Made by a program: the position numbers and the translations under genes | The notes under the pieces: model-generated | What the model was told of the DNA's origin: nothing | Seen by the model: the letters and a program-made list of their open reading frames with translations, nothing else | Databases searched by the model: none | Shown here: positions 46,767 through 56,561 of the stretch, piece by piece | Numbering within the stretch: position 1 is the stretch's first letter | How the letters are laid out: every line of letters begins with the position of its first letter | Assembly (NCBI GenBank): GCA_964564635.1 | Contig: CAZMAR010000002.1 | Coordinates: forward strand, 186,001-250,000 | Length of the DNA stretch: 64,000 nt | Origin: Tepidaquicella sp964564635 | GTDB lineage: Bacteria; Bacteroidota; Ignavibacteria; Tepidaquicellales; Tepidaquicellaceae | Direction of reading: 5' to 3'

Positions 46767-47708
46767 TTAAATTTGTTCTTTCAATTTATAGAACACCCCT
46801 CTATTTTGATTGCTTCTTTCTATTTTATTTTCTTTTTCTAATGCAACAAGATATTTTTTTATTTCATTTGGATGTAAATTTAGCATAATAGACAGGTCAT
46901 CAAGAGTGCAGGGCCTTCGAGCTATAGATTCAATAATTGAGGGTTCTTTATCTGCTGAATGTGAATTGATATATTTTTTCTTTTGGGAAACCGAAATTAT
47001 TTCTACATTGTCTAATCCCCAAAAATTAATAATCTTTTGTAATTCTTCTTCCGTTGCAGGTTTTAACCATTTTATTCTGCCAGGTCTATCTAAAGTATTT
47101 AACTGTACTAAGTCAGGTTTTATTTTTAAAATTGCCTTCTTGATTTCTTTTAATTGTAGCTCTCCGTCATTGTATCCAGGTAAGATAAACACTTCAAGCC
47201 ATATTTTTCCATTATATTCTTTTCTAAACTCAATCAAACCCTGAATGTATTTTTCTATACTTAAATTTTTTATCGGGCAATTAATTTTTCTAAAAGCATC
47301 TTTTGTAGCAGCATCTAATGAAGGTAAAACCACATCTGCTTTTCTTAACTCCTGCCTTACATTTTTATCATAGAGAAGTGTCCCATTTGTTAATACTGCA
47401 ACTGGTATTTTTGGTTTTTTCTGCTTGATGAAATCGATAATCTCACCAATTTTTATATTTAAAGTGGGTTCGCCAGAGCCTGAAAAAGTAAAATAATCGG
47501 GATCGGGATTATTATTAAAAAATTCTGTTAACTCTTCTTTTATTTTTTCTAAGGGAATATATTCTTTCCTTTCTGTTGTTAACAAAGTAGTATTACCTAC
47601 CTCACAATAGATGCAATTTAGAGAACAAACCTTTTTAGGAACTAAATCAATTCCTAAAGATAAACCTAACCTTCTTGAAGGAACCGGTCCAAAAATATAT
47701 TTAAACGT
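46767..47708 (-). CDS. Radical SAM enzyme with C-terminal winged helix, non-canonical start
   Basis: The coding frame continues upstream of the first ATG/GTG/TTG (TTG 47585) to an in-frame TAA at 47724-47726. The extension reads KYIFGPVPSRRLGLSLGIDLV and contains the radical SAM cluster CSLNCIYC (C-x3-C-x2-C, residues 28-35 from 47708). The only start-like codons before it are ACG at 47708 and ATT at 47696, so the start is unusual or a base change has hit the ATG. The rest has FTFSGSGEPTLN, VLTNGTLL, LPSLDAATKDAFRKI and a C-terminal helix-turn-helix (CTLDDLSIMLNLHPNEIKKYL). It is a COG0731-like radical SAM protein; substrate unknown. Confidence 0.82.
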   Translation of the reverse strand, partial: TFKYIFGPVPSRRLGLSLGIDLVPKKVCSLNCIYCEVGNTTLLTTERKEYIPLEKIKEELTEFFNNNPDPDYFTFSGSGEPTLNIKIGEIIDFIKQKKPKIPVAVLTNGTLLYDKNVRQELRKADVVLPSLDAATKDAFRKINCPIKNLSIEKYIQGLIEFRKEYNGKIWLEVFILPGYNDGELQLKEIKKAILKIKPDLVQLNTLDRPGRIKWLKPATEEELQKIINFWGLDNVEIISVSQKKKYINSHSADKEPSIIESIARRPCTLDDLSIMLNLHPNEIKKYLVALEKENKIERSNQNRGVFYKLKEQI

Positions 47709-47820
47709 TTTGAAAAATGATTTTTATAATCAATATTAACCTATAAAATTCGAAATTCAATATTTTTAAATAGGTTAATTAAAAATAAAAAAACAACATT
47801 TATTATAATTTTTTTATCTT

Positions 47821-48582
47821 TCATTTTTTAAATTTTTCCACCATCAGAAGAAAGTCCTCGTACTTAATTTGTTCTACTTCAAATGCCTCTTTTTTCTTAT
47901 CGAACAAAACATCTTTTATCATATTATATAAAGCGTTTTGATATATTTCTATTTCAGATTGATTGACACTGTGAGGATTGTCTTCATAGGCAAGTTCAAT
48001 TTTCCAGAGACTATCCATTAATTGATTACCTATAAGTAGATGCTTGCGATATATAATATGGACGGCTTTTCTCTCTGGGGGGTACCCTATATAGTAATGA
48101 TATTCCCTTTTTGGAGCTTGTATTGTTGTATCAACAAAATATTGATTTCTTTCGGTAGATTCTCTTCTCGTGCAACCAAGAATATAAGCGACTACATCAC
48201 TTACTGTATTTTCTTTACTGGTTATAAATAAAAATTCCCCCCTTTCTAAAAAACTATCCGTATTATTCAATGAATTAATTGCGATTTCTGATATCTTGTA
48301 ACCACCCGCTCCGCAAAGACAAATATGCCCTAAGTATTTACATACATCTTCGAAATGTATTTCAATTGTTTCTTTTTTTGATGGGTAACTACCTGAAAGA
48401 ATTCCATGATAGTAATGAAATACAATTGGGGGAATGTTGTAAATAAAATCAAATTTATCGTTCCAGATATTCTTAAATTCCTTTTTAGAACAGCTTGACG
48501 ATGAAGTTAAAAATAAAATTGCAATTAGAAATAAAACTCCAATCTTGCCTAATTGTTTCATTTGTTTAAAATATTTTTTCAT
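47821..48582 (-). CDS. FmdE-like lipoprotein
   Basis: A 253-residue protein with a lipoprotein signal (lipobox SSSSC, C31). The mature part contains VCKYLGHICLCGAGGYKISEIAI, which fits FmdE-type domains (LGHxCxG pattern) first seen in formylmethanofuran dehydrogenase operons, with Cys and His that may bind a metal. A helical C-terminal third follows. A similar exported version is often seen with metal or sulfur handling; function unknown. It is separated from the radical SAM gene by about 110 bp. Confidence 0.65.
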   Translation of the reverse strand: MKKYFKQMKQLGKIGVLFLIAILFLTSSSSCSKKEFKNIWNDKFDFIYNIPPIVFHYYHGILSGSYPSKKETIEIHFEDVCKYLGHICLCGAGGYKISEIAINSLNNTDSFLERGEFLFITSKENTVSDVVAYILGCTRRESTERNQYFVDTTIQAPKREYHYYIGYPPERKAVHIIYRKHLLIGNQLMDSLWKIELAYEDNPHSVNQSEIEIYQNALYNMIKDVLFDKKKEAFEVEQIKYEDFLLMVEKFKK

Positions 48583-48776
48583 AAAAAAATTTATTAATAA
48601 AAATATATTACTTCTTACTAATTTATAAGGTAAATTTTCTCTTAAAATAAATATTAAAATTTACTTCCACCCTCAATTAAGAGTGCTAAAATTTAACTTG
48701 CAATTTTAAAATACAATTAAGATACTTACATCAGTTAAAAACTAAATTCAAGAACTGAAAACTTATTTTAATTTAA

Positions 48777-49124
48777 ATGTTCGAAAAAAAGCATCAAAAA
48801 ATTATTAGTCGTCGAAGGTTTAGACGACGGCTTTTAATTGCAGTATTAATAGACTTTATATTCCTAAGCTTCTCTTTATCTATGGGTGTATTGGGATATC
48901 ATTTTATAGGAGGACTTAGTTTTGTTGATGCATTTCTTAATGCTTCTATGATTTTAGGAGGGATGGGACCGGTTGATATTCTTACTAATGATTCAGCGAA
49001 AATTTTCTCCGGATTTTATGCACTTTATAGCGGGATAGCATTTCTTACAAGTTTTGCAATCATTATAGCCCCAATCTTTCATAGGTTCTTACATAAGTTT
49101 CATCTTGAAGATGAACAATTCTGA
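48777..49124 (+). CDS. Small two-helix pore-loop protein resembling a potassium channel core
   Basis: A 115-residue membrane protein. Basic N-terminus (SRRRFRRRL), TM1 about 19-46, then a re-entrant-like segment LSFVDAFLNASMILGGMGPVD (47-67), then TM2 about 74-100 (SAKIFSGFYALYSGIAFLTSF), then a charged tail (HRFLHKFHLEDEQF). This mimics a 2-TM K+ channel: TM1, pore helix, filter, TM2 with the K-x-F-x-x-x-Y-A-x-x-G pattern. The filter TVGYG is replaced by LGGMGPVD, so potassium selectivity is not expected. It is a single gene with its own upstream gap. Family unknown; channel-like fold is inference. Confidence 0.65.
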   Translation: MFEKKHQKIISRRRFRRRLLIAVLIDFIFLSFSLSMGVLGYHFIGGLSFVDAFLNASMILGGMGPVDILTNDSAKIFSGFYALYSGIAFLTSFAIIIAPIFHRFLHKFHLEDEQF

Positions 49125-49275
49125 TAAAAAAATCTACTGATAAAATTGAAACTCGAAAATTGATTGTCTTATAATATAAAGTTTTATTATAACAGTATTA
49201 ATAAGTTAGTTTAATATCCTTCTTAATTGCTTATAAAATTGATGTAGATTATTTTTAATCTTTAATTATCAAAAA

Positions 49276-50547
49276 ATGCACAAACTCCTTAATGAAGCTG
49301 AAAAGCTTACCAGAGAACATTACAAAATTCTTTTAATGAGCTGGGCGGGTTGGGTTTTTGATTTTTATGATTTGATACTTTATACCTTTTTGATGATTCC
49401 AATAAAAGCTGAACTGAATTTAACCAATACTGAAATTTCATTTATACTGGGTGCAAGTCTTGCAGCAACAGCTATAGGAGGAATAATATTTGGTTTCCTA
49501 TCTGATATCTATGGAAGAAAAAAGGTATTAATGTGGACGATACTAACTTATAGCTTTGGAACTTTATTTTGTGGACTTGCAACTTCTCTTCCCTTCCTGT
49601 TGGTTTTTCGTGTAATTACAGGTTTTGGTGTTGGGGGGGAATGGGGTACTGGGCAAACATATATAGCTGAAACATTTCCCGCAAGGGTTAGGGGACGTTT
49701 TGGAGCATTTATGCAAACTGGTGCCCCCGTGGGAATTGCTCTGGCTACTATTGTAGGAGGTTACATTGCTCCTATAATTGGTTGGAGGGCAAGTTTTTTT
49801 GTTTCAGTATTACCAGCAGCTCTTGTAATCTTTATAAGAAGATACCTACCTGAATCAGATATCTGGGAAGAAAGAAGAAAACTTCTTATAAAAGGTAGTA
49901 CAATACCAAATATAACGGAAAGAAAAAATAATTTTATTCTTTTATTATCCAGACAATACAGGAAGTTGTTCATACTTTCACTGGTACTCGCTATTTTTGA
50001 TATGTCAGCTTATTGGTATACTTACTCCTGGATGCCTGGATATCTACACACTGAAAGGCATTTCTCACTTGCTATATCTGCTTTATTTATGCTGATAACT
50101 CAAACTGGAGGATTTATTGGGTATGCTTCTTTTGGATTTATTGCAGATAAATTTGGGCGAAGACCAGCATATACAATTTATTCCTTTATAATGGCAGCAG
50201 GACTTCTGATGATAACAATTTTCTGGTGGGTCATATCACAACAACAATATTTTATTCTCATTTTTATGTTCCTTGTTGGTTTCGGCACAGGTATGTTTGG
50301 TGGCTATGGACCTTTATTCTCAGAATTATTTCCTACCAAAATTAGAAATACTGCTATGGGAACCGCCTTTAACTTTGCACGCGGAGTGCAATTTTTTACC
50401 CCTGTCATTATTACCTGGGTTGCACAATTTTACGATTTAAGTGTAGGTATTTCTATAGCAGCATTTTTTGCATTACTGACAGGATTATGGGTATGGACAT
50501 TACCAGAAACCAAAGGAAAGAGATTAACAGCTTTTACTATTGAATAA
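49276..50547 (+). CDS. MFS transporter (metabolite:H+ symporter type)
   Basis: A 423-residue 12-TM major facilitator protein. Motif A copies read GFLSDIYGRKKVLM and GFIADKFGRRPAY; motif B-like RVITGFGVGGEWGTGQTYIAETFPARVRGRFG is typical of the SHS/sialate and aromatic-acid symporter branch, as is the second-half FSELFPTKIRNTAMGTAFNFARG. It probably imports an organic acid or sugar acid with protons; substrate unknown. No catabolic genes adjoin it. Confidence 0.88.
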   Translation: MHKLLNEAEKLTREHYKILLMSWAGWVFDFYDLILYTFLMIPIKAELNLTNTEISFILGASLAATAIGGIIFGFLSDIYGRKKVLMWTILTYSFGTLFCGLATSLPFLLVFRVITGFGVGGEWGTGQTYIAETFPARVRGRFGAFMQTGAPVGIALATIVGGYIAPIIGWRASFFVSVLPAALVIFIRRYLPESDIWEERRKLLIKGSTIPNITERKNNFILLLSRQYRKLFILSLVLAIFDMSAYWYTYSWMPGYLHTERHFSLAISALFMLITQTGGFIGYASFGFIADKFGRRPAYTIYSFIMAAGLLMITIFWWVISQQQYFILIFMFLVGFGTGMFGGYGPLFSELFPTKIRNTAMGTAFNFARGVQFFTPVIITWVAQFYDLSVGISIAAFFALLTGLWVWTLPETKGKRLTAFTIE

Positions 50548-51295
50548 TTTTTCTATTTTATATAGTAATTTCAGACAAACCAATACATATTATAGTAAAA
50601 ACATTATTACTTTCCTATAGAGCGATGTATTTATTCTCTATCAAAACATAGGTTGAGTAAACACTTTCTATTTAACGGAGAGAAACAGAAACTTTTTTCT
50701 TAATTGCTTTTAGCGCAATTTTTGTAATTAGAGGTGTGAAAATCGAACTATTGTTTGTGATTTTAATATTATGCCTTACTCTTAAAGTTTAATTCGTAAG
50801 CATAAAGTATTAGTCAGATTTACATTATGTGATAAAGCTAATTTTCACTTTTAAAGTTGACTTTAAAAAGTTGAATATAATTTATTCTTCCTGTAACTCT
50901 GGTGGTAGAATATTTATTTCCTATTGCTGATTATATCTTTAAATCTTTGGTAATTATCTTTTTTGTAAATGTAGCAAATTGTTTAATGAGAGATTTTAAG
51001 AAATATTTTATTTGATAAAAAAGAATTTAAACACCTGAATGAATATTTTTTAAAAATAGATTTAATAAAAATTAAGAAAATTAATTTTTGAGATTGAATA
51101 AATTCATTAGATAATAATTTATTTATAAAGAATTAGAATTATAATTGTTTGCAAGAGAATGAAATAGGTTTTTATGTTTTAAAACTATTATTCTATCAGT
51201 GAAATATATATATATATTTATTTAATATTTAACTTTGATTTGAAAATTTGTGAAACTTGGTATAATATTTTTGTATGAAAGTTAGGTATGTCTGC
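50548..51295. other. Gene-free AT-rich spacer
   Basis: About 750 bp after the MFS gene with no supported gene, RNA or repeat. Composition is strongly AT-rich up to about 51240, where base composition changes. Confidence 0.5.
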
Positions 51296-51814
51296 ATGCG
51301 CGAGTACCGTTTAATGAATATCTCAGGTGTATGGTCGGGTGAACTCCAACAGGCATAGATTAAGGCACCCCTGATAATATGCCCGTAATGTTGGTGGTTA
51401 TGTATCTGATTCCGGCAAACCAAATAAATCATTACTTGCAGAAAATTTCTTTGATTGCCAAACCTCTGGAAAACTTATCCAGGCTTAAATAGATTGTAGA
51501 AAGTCAAGAATCTCGATGACATCCGCAACTACCTGCTTGACCTTATTGATGTTGCAAAAGAATTGTCCAGTCCGGATACTGGGGCAAGGATAATACGATT
51601 GCAGGTAAAAAACTGCACTCGAACTCCCTGTATTTGAAGATTTGTCTAATTTCATTGTGGAACTGCTTACTCTTGTTGTAGGTCAGAATAAAAAAACAGA
51701 GGTTTTTACGCAGAATGCTGAACTTTTAAATGACTCTATTCCACAAAAGATCTAATTGAAAAGATAGTGGCGAATGATTCTTATCAATACGGAGGATGGC
51801 GGATTCTGTGCTGA
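51296..51814 (+). pseudogene. Decayed coding relic, multiple frameshifts, origin unknown
   Basis: Protein-like stretches appear in succession in different plus frames: MREYRLMNISGVWSGELQQA (51296-), NMPVMLVVMYLIPANQINHY (from 51376, continuing to a TAG at 51490), LDDIRNYLLDLIDVAKELSS (from about 51512), LELPVFEDLSNFIVELLTLV (from about 51618) and DLIEKIVANDSYQYGGWRIL (from 51749). Codons look normal and the pieces follow each other with few overlaps, as expected for one gene broken by several indels. Base composition is richer in G and C than the neighbours, suggesting imported DNA. I do not recognise the family. Confidence 0.45.
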
Positions 51815-52179
51815 GGCTCCGGTTCCTATCAAGGGGGATGGATAACTAAAGACTGTATTGTTATAAGACACTTGTCTCTTGTAATTTCCTTGATCCTAAA
51901 TAAGTCTATTGTAAACAGCGGATACTTTTAAAGCTAAACGGTTGTTCTGTTTCACCTAAAATACAATTAGAAATATGATAATAAAAAACCGCATTATTAT
52001 CCAGTCTTTGCTGCAGTTTAATGGGGCAGATGAAACACAACCCGTTATACTGCAGTGAAGAGTGCTGAACTGAAATGTTTAATAATTGCAAACCATGAAT
52101 ATGGTCTAATGCATAGTTCTAAAAGAGTTTCTCAGTATAATTAAAATTATAGCATTTGTATAAATATAAACGGTTCATA
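51815..52179. other. Spacer between coding relic and katG
   Basis: About 365 bp, of intermediate composition to about 52060, then AT-rich. Parts may belong to the same decayed element (for example around 51950-52060), but no readable frame is convincing. Confidence 0.4.
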
Positions 52180-54384
52180 CTATTTTAAATCAAAGCGATC
52201 AAGATTCATTACTTTATTCCAGGCAGCTATGAAATCCTTTATGAATTTTTCCTCTCCATCTGAACTGCCATAAACTTCTGAAAGTGCTCTAAGTTCTGAA
52301 TTAGAACCAAAGACCAAATCAACTCTTGTTGCTGTCCATTTTAATTCCCCTGTTTTTCTATCCCTTCCTTCAAATATTTCTTTATCATCTGATATAGGTT
52401 GCCAGACTGTATTCATATCAAGAAGGTTTACAAAAAAATCATTTGTTAGAGTTTCAGGCCGTTTTGTGAAAACACCATGTTTTGAATTATCCCAATTAGT
52501 ATTTAATACACGCATACCACCAATAAGAACCGTCATTTCTGGGGCAGTTAAAGTTAATAGTTGGGCTTTATCTACAAGCAAGTGTTCTGATGATATTTGA
52601 TATTTTCTTTTTAAGTAATTCCGAAAACCATCTGCTTCAGGTTCCAGAACGGCAAAAGATTCAATATCAGTCTGTTCCTGCGAAGAATCCATTCTACCAG
52701 GTGTAAACGGGACGGTTACATCATAGCCAGCATTTTTAGCTGCTTTTTCAATACCTGCACATCCTGCAAGAACTATTAAATCCGCAAGAGAAACCCTTTT
52801 ATTATCAGTTTGCTTGCTGTTGAAATCATTTTGAATTTTTTCAAGAGTTTCAAGTACTTTTTTCAATAATGGTGGATTATTTACTTCCCAATCTTTCTGT
52901 GGAGCAAGCCGTATTCGAGCTCCATTTGCCCCACCTCGTTTGTCTGAACCCCTGAAAGTAGAAGCAGAAGCCCACGCGGTTGATACAAGTTGAGAAATTG
53001 ATAATCCAGAAGCTAATATTTTTTCCTTTAAGTCTTTTACATCATTCTCGTCAATTAATTTATGATTTACCTCTGGGATTGGATCCTGCCATATTAATTC
53101 CTCTTTTGGTACTTCAGGTCCGAGGTAACGGCTACGTGGACCCATATCACGGTGGGTAAGTTTAAACCAAGCTCGAGCGAATGCATCTGCAAACTCGTCT
53201 GGATTTTCATAAAATCGCCTTGAAATTTTTTCATATATTGGGTCAAACCTAAGTGATAAATCTGTGGTTAACATTGTTGGCTTATGCTTCTTATCTGGGT
53301 TATGGGCATCAGGAATATTCTCCGGAGCATCTTTTGCAACCCATTGATAAGCACCTGCAGGACTTTTAGTTAATTCCCATTCATAACTGAAAAGATTTTT
53401 AAAATATAAATTAGTCCATTTTATTGGGTTCTGAGTCCAGGTAACCTCTAAACCACTTGTAATAGTATCGGGACCTTTTCCTGTAGCAAAACTGTTTTTC
53501 CATCCAAGTCCCTGTTCTTCAAGATCAGCAGCTTCAGGTTCAGGTCCAAGATGTGTTGCCTCTGCTGCTCCGTGACATTTACCAAAAGTATGACCTCCAG
53601 CAATAAGTGCAACTGTTTCTTCATCATTCATAGCCATTCTGGCAAATGTTTCTCTTATGTCTTTTGCAGCAGCAAGTGGGTCTGGTTTCCCATTTGGTCC
53701 TTCCGGATTAACATAAATCAGCCCCATTTGAACTGCAGCAAGAGGGTTTTCAAGTTCTCTTTCATCTGTATATCTTTTGTCTTCAAGCCATTTTGTCTCC
53801 GAGCCCCAATAAACATCTTCTTCAGGTTCCCAGACATCTTCTCGACCACCAGCAAACCCAAAGGTTTTAAACCCCATAGATTCCAAAGCAACATTTCCAG
53901 CAAGAATTATTAAATCTGCCCATGATATTTTCTTACCATATTTTTGTTTTATAGGCCAAAGCAATCTTCGAGCTTTATCAAGATTTACATTATCAGGCCA
54001 ACTGTTCAGAGGGGCAAATCTTATTTGTCCTCTGCCTGCTCCACCACGTCCATCACCTGTTCTATAGGTTCCTGCACTATGCCAGGCAAGCCTAATAATA
54101 AGAGGACCGTAATGTCCGAAGTCCGCGGGCCACCAATCCTGTGAATCAGTCATAAGTTTTCGTAAATCTTCTTTTAATTTCCAATAATCCAAACTATTAA
54201 ATTCTTTTTTATAATCGAAATCTTCATCCATAGGATTGGACTTAGATGAATGCTGTCTTAAAACATTTAGCCTTAACTGGTTAGGCCACCAATCACGATT
54301 TTTTGTTCCAATTTTTCCAAAATTGCTTTTAAATCCGGCTTCTGTTTTCTTGGGGGTACTTCTTTTATTTAAATTTTCTTCCAT
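52180..54384 (-). CDS. katG: Catalase-peroxidase KatG
   Basis: A 734-residue bifunctional heme enzyme that removes hydrogen peroxide. Distal residues R98, W101, H102 are in IIRLAWHSAGTYRTGDGRGG; the crosslinked-Tyr loop is in MGLIYVNPEGPNG; the proximal His is in LIAGGHTFGKCHGA. The C-terminal half repeats the peroxidase fold with LVSTAWASASTFRGSDKRGG, as usual without heme. Full length, no signal peptide. It lies between gene-poor segments and may be a single-gene unit; the promoter should be in 54385-54845. Confidence 0.97.
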   Translation of the reverse strand: MEENLNKRSTPKKTEAGFKSNFGKIGTKNRDWWPNQLRLNVLRQHSSKSNPMDEDFDYKKEFNSLDYWKLKEDLRKLMTDSQDWWPADFGHYGPLIIRLAWHSAGTYRTGDGRGGAGRGQIRFAPLNSWPDNVNLDKARRLLWPIKQKYGKKISWADLIILAGNVALESMGFKTFGFAGGREDVWEPEEDVYWGSETKWLEDKRYTDERELENPLAAVQMGLIYVNPEGPNGKPDPLAAAKDIRETFARMAMNDEETVALIAGGHTFGKCHGAAEATHLGPEPEAADLEEQGLGWKNSFATGKGPDTITSGLEVTWTQNPIKWTNLYFKNLFSYEWELTKSPAGAYQWVAKDAPENIPDAHNPDKKHKPTMLTTDLSLRFDPIYEKISRRFYENPDEFADAFARAWFKLTHRDMGPRSRYLGPEVPKEELIWQDPIPEVNHKLIDENDVKDLKEKILASGLSISQLVSTAWASASTFRGSDKRGGANGARIRLAPQKDWEVNNPPLLKKVLETLEKIQNDFNSKQTDNKRVSLADLIVLAGCAGIEKAAKNAGYDVTVPFTPGRMDSSQEQTDIESFAVLEPEADGFRNYLKRKYQISSEHLLVDKAQLLTLTAPEMTVLIGGMRVLNTNWDNSKHGVFTKRPETLTNDFFVNLLDMNTVWQPISDDKEIFEGRDRKTGELKWTATRVDLVFGSNSELRALSEVYGSSDGEEKFIKDFIAAWNKVMNLDRFDLK

Positions 54385-54845
54385 TGTCTATTTGTTTAGT
54401 TTATGAAAATTTTTTTATTAATATAAATATACATATTTTTTTATTTTATAATAATATTTTAACAAGTTTTTTAAATTCTATCAATTTATGATAATTAACA
54501 AAAAGATTAAATTATTAATTCCTGACTCTTGTTTTTCCCTATAAAAAAACAATAATCAATTAGATAATATTATAATATAAAATTAATAATCCAATATATA
54601 ATTTAAAAAAGAAGTGTTTATATAACTTATTTGTTCCATTCCATTTTTTTGTAGTGGGGCTGAAATTTTACTAATAAAAATTATAAATAAAAAATCATAA
54701 AAAATAGCAATTGGAATTTACATACTATGATTTTACTACTAATTTTTAATTCATTTTCAAAAGTGTCAAATAGAATTACTAAGAAAGTTTTATTGAAATG
54801 TAATCGGGAAGATTTTTGTAGTTTTGATATAAAAATGTAAGAATT
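54385..54845. other. Intergenic region upstream of katG
   Basis: About 460 bp, very AT-rich. Probably holds the katG promoter. I see no RNA gene, terminator or coding frame. Confidence 0.5.
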
Positions 54846-55280
54846 TTAAATTCTATATTTTAAGTTTTGGATTATAAATTCCATTTCTTTTTCTGTGTAA
54901 TTTAACCCAAGGTAATGGATAGCATATTTTAAAGTGGAACAGATTTTATAGTCGAAGCCTCTTGAAAGTTGCTTATCCTGATATAAACTAACAATTGCAG
55001 TTGTTAACGGCTTATTAACTAAAAATATATTCTTAATTGATTTCATTTTTACTTTTTCCCTGATTCTTAATAAGTTATCAACCAAATTTTCTATTTTATC
55101 CGGCAGAGGGGAGTCTTCCAAGTCTCGTAAATCAGTAAAAATTTTTTGTATTTTTCTTACATCAATATGTTGTGCTGTTGATATGTCAATGTACTTTTCA
55201 TAATGTTCAATAGAAAATTCCCCAAAAAATTTATGTATTAAAAGATTGTGCTCTTCAAAAAATTGATATCTTACTTCCAT
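54846..55280 (-). CDS. Small cytoplasmic protein, SpoIIAA/STAS-like in outline
   Basis: A 144-residue protein with neither signal nor membrane segment. The pattern MEVRYQFFEEHNLLIHKFFG, EFSIEHYEKYIDIST, KIFTDLRDLEDSPLPD and SIKNIFLVNKPLTTAIVSLYQD alternates strands and helices like the SpoIIAA/STAS-like proteins of Bacteroidota. No catalytic motif is visible. It stands between katG and kdsA with its own spacers; the function is unknown. Confidence 0.6.
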   Translation of the reverse strand: MEVRYQFFEEHNLLIHKFFGEFSIEHYEKYIDISTAQHIDVRKIQKIFTDLRDLEDSPLPDKIENLVDNLLRIREKVKMKSIKNIFLVNKPLTTAIVSLYQDKQLSRGFDYKICSTLKYAIHYLGLNYTEKEMEFIIQNLKYRI

Positions 55281-55600
55281 TTTTATGTTAATTTAAGTAA
55301 AGTTCAACTCATATTATCTTTTGAACACAATCCTTAAAGCAGAAAATCCCAAACCTATCTTTTCAGTTTCAGTAATAAATTAAGAATAAAATTTTTTTAT
55401 TCCAATACCAATTATTTAAAATGTTTTTTGGTAAAAATTATAAATAAATAGTTTAATTACAAAAAATATTTTAGAGTGTCAAAAAATTTTCTTTATAGGT
55501 ACTTGTCAATATATAATAACACCTTTATTTTTTTAACATTTTTTTTATTTGAATTAAATTTTATTTTGTTATTTAAAAAAGAAAAACTTATTTAAATAAT
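55281..55600. other. Divergent intergenic region upstream of kdsA
   Basis: About 320 bp of AT-rich DNA between divergent genes, presumably with both promoters. Nothing else could be supported. Confidence 0.5.
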
Positions 55601-56416
55601 ATGTTACCAAAATATTTTCAGAAAGAGTTAAAATTAAAAAATTTAGATAAACTACTATTAATTGCAGGTCCGTGTGTTGTAGAAAACAGAAGCATTGTTT
55701 TTAAAACCTGTGAAAGGTTAAAGGAAATTACAAATAAATTAAAAGTACCTTTTATTTTTAAGTCTTCATATGTAAAAGCTAATCGTACTTCAGGGGAATC
55801 ATTTCGTGGCATTGGAATGGAAAAAGCACTAAAAATACTATATGATGTTAAAAAAGAGTTTCAAGTGCCAATTTTAACTGATGTTCATTCTGAAATTGAA
55901 GCTGAAGTCGCAGCTGAGGTTGCTGATGTTTTGCAAATTCCTGCATTCCTTTGCAGGCAAACAGAGCTTATTGAAGCAGTTGCTGAAACAGGAAAAATAA
56001 TAAATATAAAAAAGGGACAATTTCTTTCTCCCTGGGATATGAAATATCAGGCGGATAAGGCTAAAAATGCAGGTAATAATAAAATAATACTTACAGAAAG
56101 AGGAACATTTTTTGGGTATAATAATCTTGTTGTAGATATGAGGAATCTTATAATTTTGAAAATATTTGGATACCCTGTAATTTTTGATGCTACTCATTCA
56201 GTTCAAATGCCATCAGCAAACAATGGAGTTAGTGGTGGTAATCCTGAGTTCATTGCTCCACTTGCAAGAGCTGCGGTAGCTGTAGGGGTTGATGGAATCT
56301 TTATTGAGACTCATCCTGCTCCTGAGAAAGCTTTAAGCGATGGAAGTAATATGCTGCCAATTTCTAATCTTGAAAATCTATTAAAGAAACTGTTAAAAAT
56401 AAAAAGTGTTATATAA
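55601..56416 (+). CDS. kdsA: 3-deoxy-8-phosphooctulonate synthase (metal-dependent type)
   Basis: A 271-residue enzyme joining arabinose-5-phosphate and PEP to give KDO-8-phosphate for lipopolysaccharide. Motifs: LIAGPCVVENR (C25), FKSSYVKANRTS, TDVHSE, IPAFLCRQTELIEA, INIKKGQFLSPWDM, TERGTFFGYNNLVVDMR, DATHSVQMPS and FIETHPAPEKALSDG. The cysteine at the GPC position marks the metal-dependent class (the non-metal class has Asn). It shows that the organism makes LPS, in line with an outer membrane. It stands alone. Confidence 0.95.
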   Translation: MLPKYFQKELKLKNLDKLLLIAGPCVVENRSIVFKTCERLKEITNKLKVPFIFKSSYVKANRTSGESFRGIGMEKALKILYDVKKEFQVPILTDVHSEIEAEVAAEVADVLQIPAFLCRQTELIEAVAETGKIINIKKGQFLSPWDMKYQADKAKNAGNNKIILTERGTFFGYNNLVVDMRNLIILKIFGYPVIFDATHSVQMPSANNGVSGGNPEFIAPLARAAVAVGVDGIFIETHPAPEKALSDGSNMLPISNLENLLKKLLKIKSVI

Positions 56417-56561
56417 TCAATTTTTTTAAATAACTTCTTCTTCTTATAATTATTATATAGAAAAGAAAAGTAATAACGCAATAAATTTTCTACAACATTA
56501 AAAATATCTATATTTATTGTGGGGATATTGAAAGAATTATAAATGCAATTGAAATTTTGAA

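Noticed and set aside
51229..51432. 67-residue minus-strand open frame with His/Tyr-rich sequence
   Set aside because: It overlaps the plus-strand relic, has no motif and looks like the reverse complement of that degraded coding sequence.
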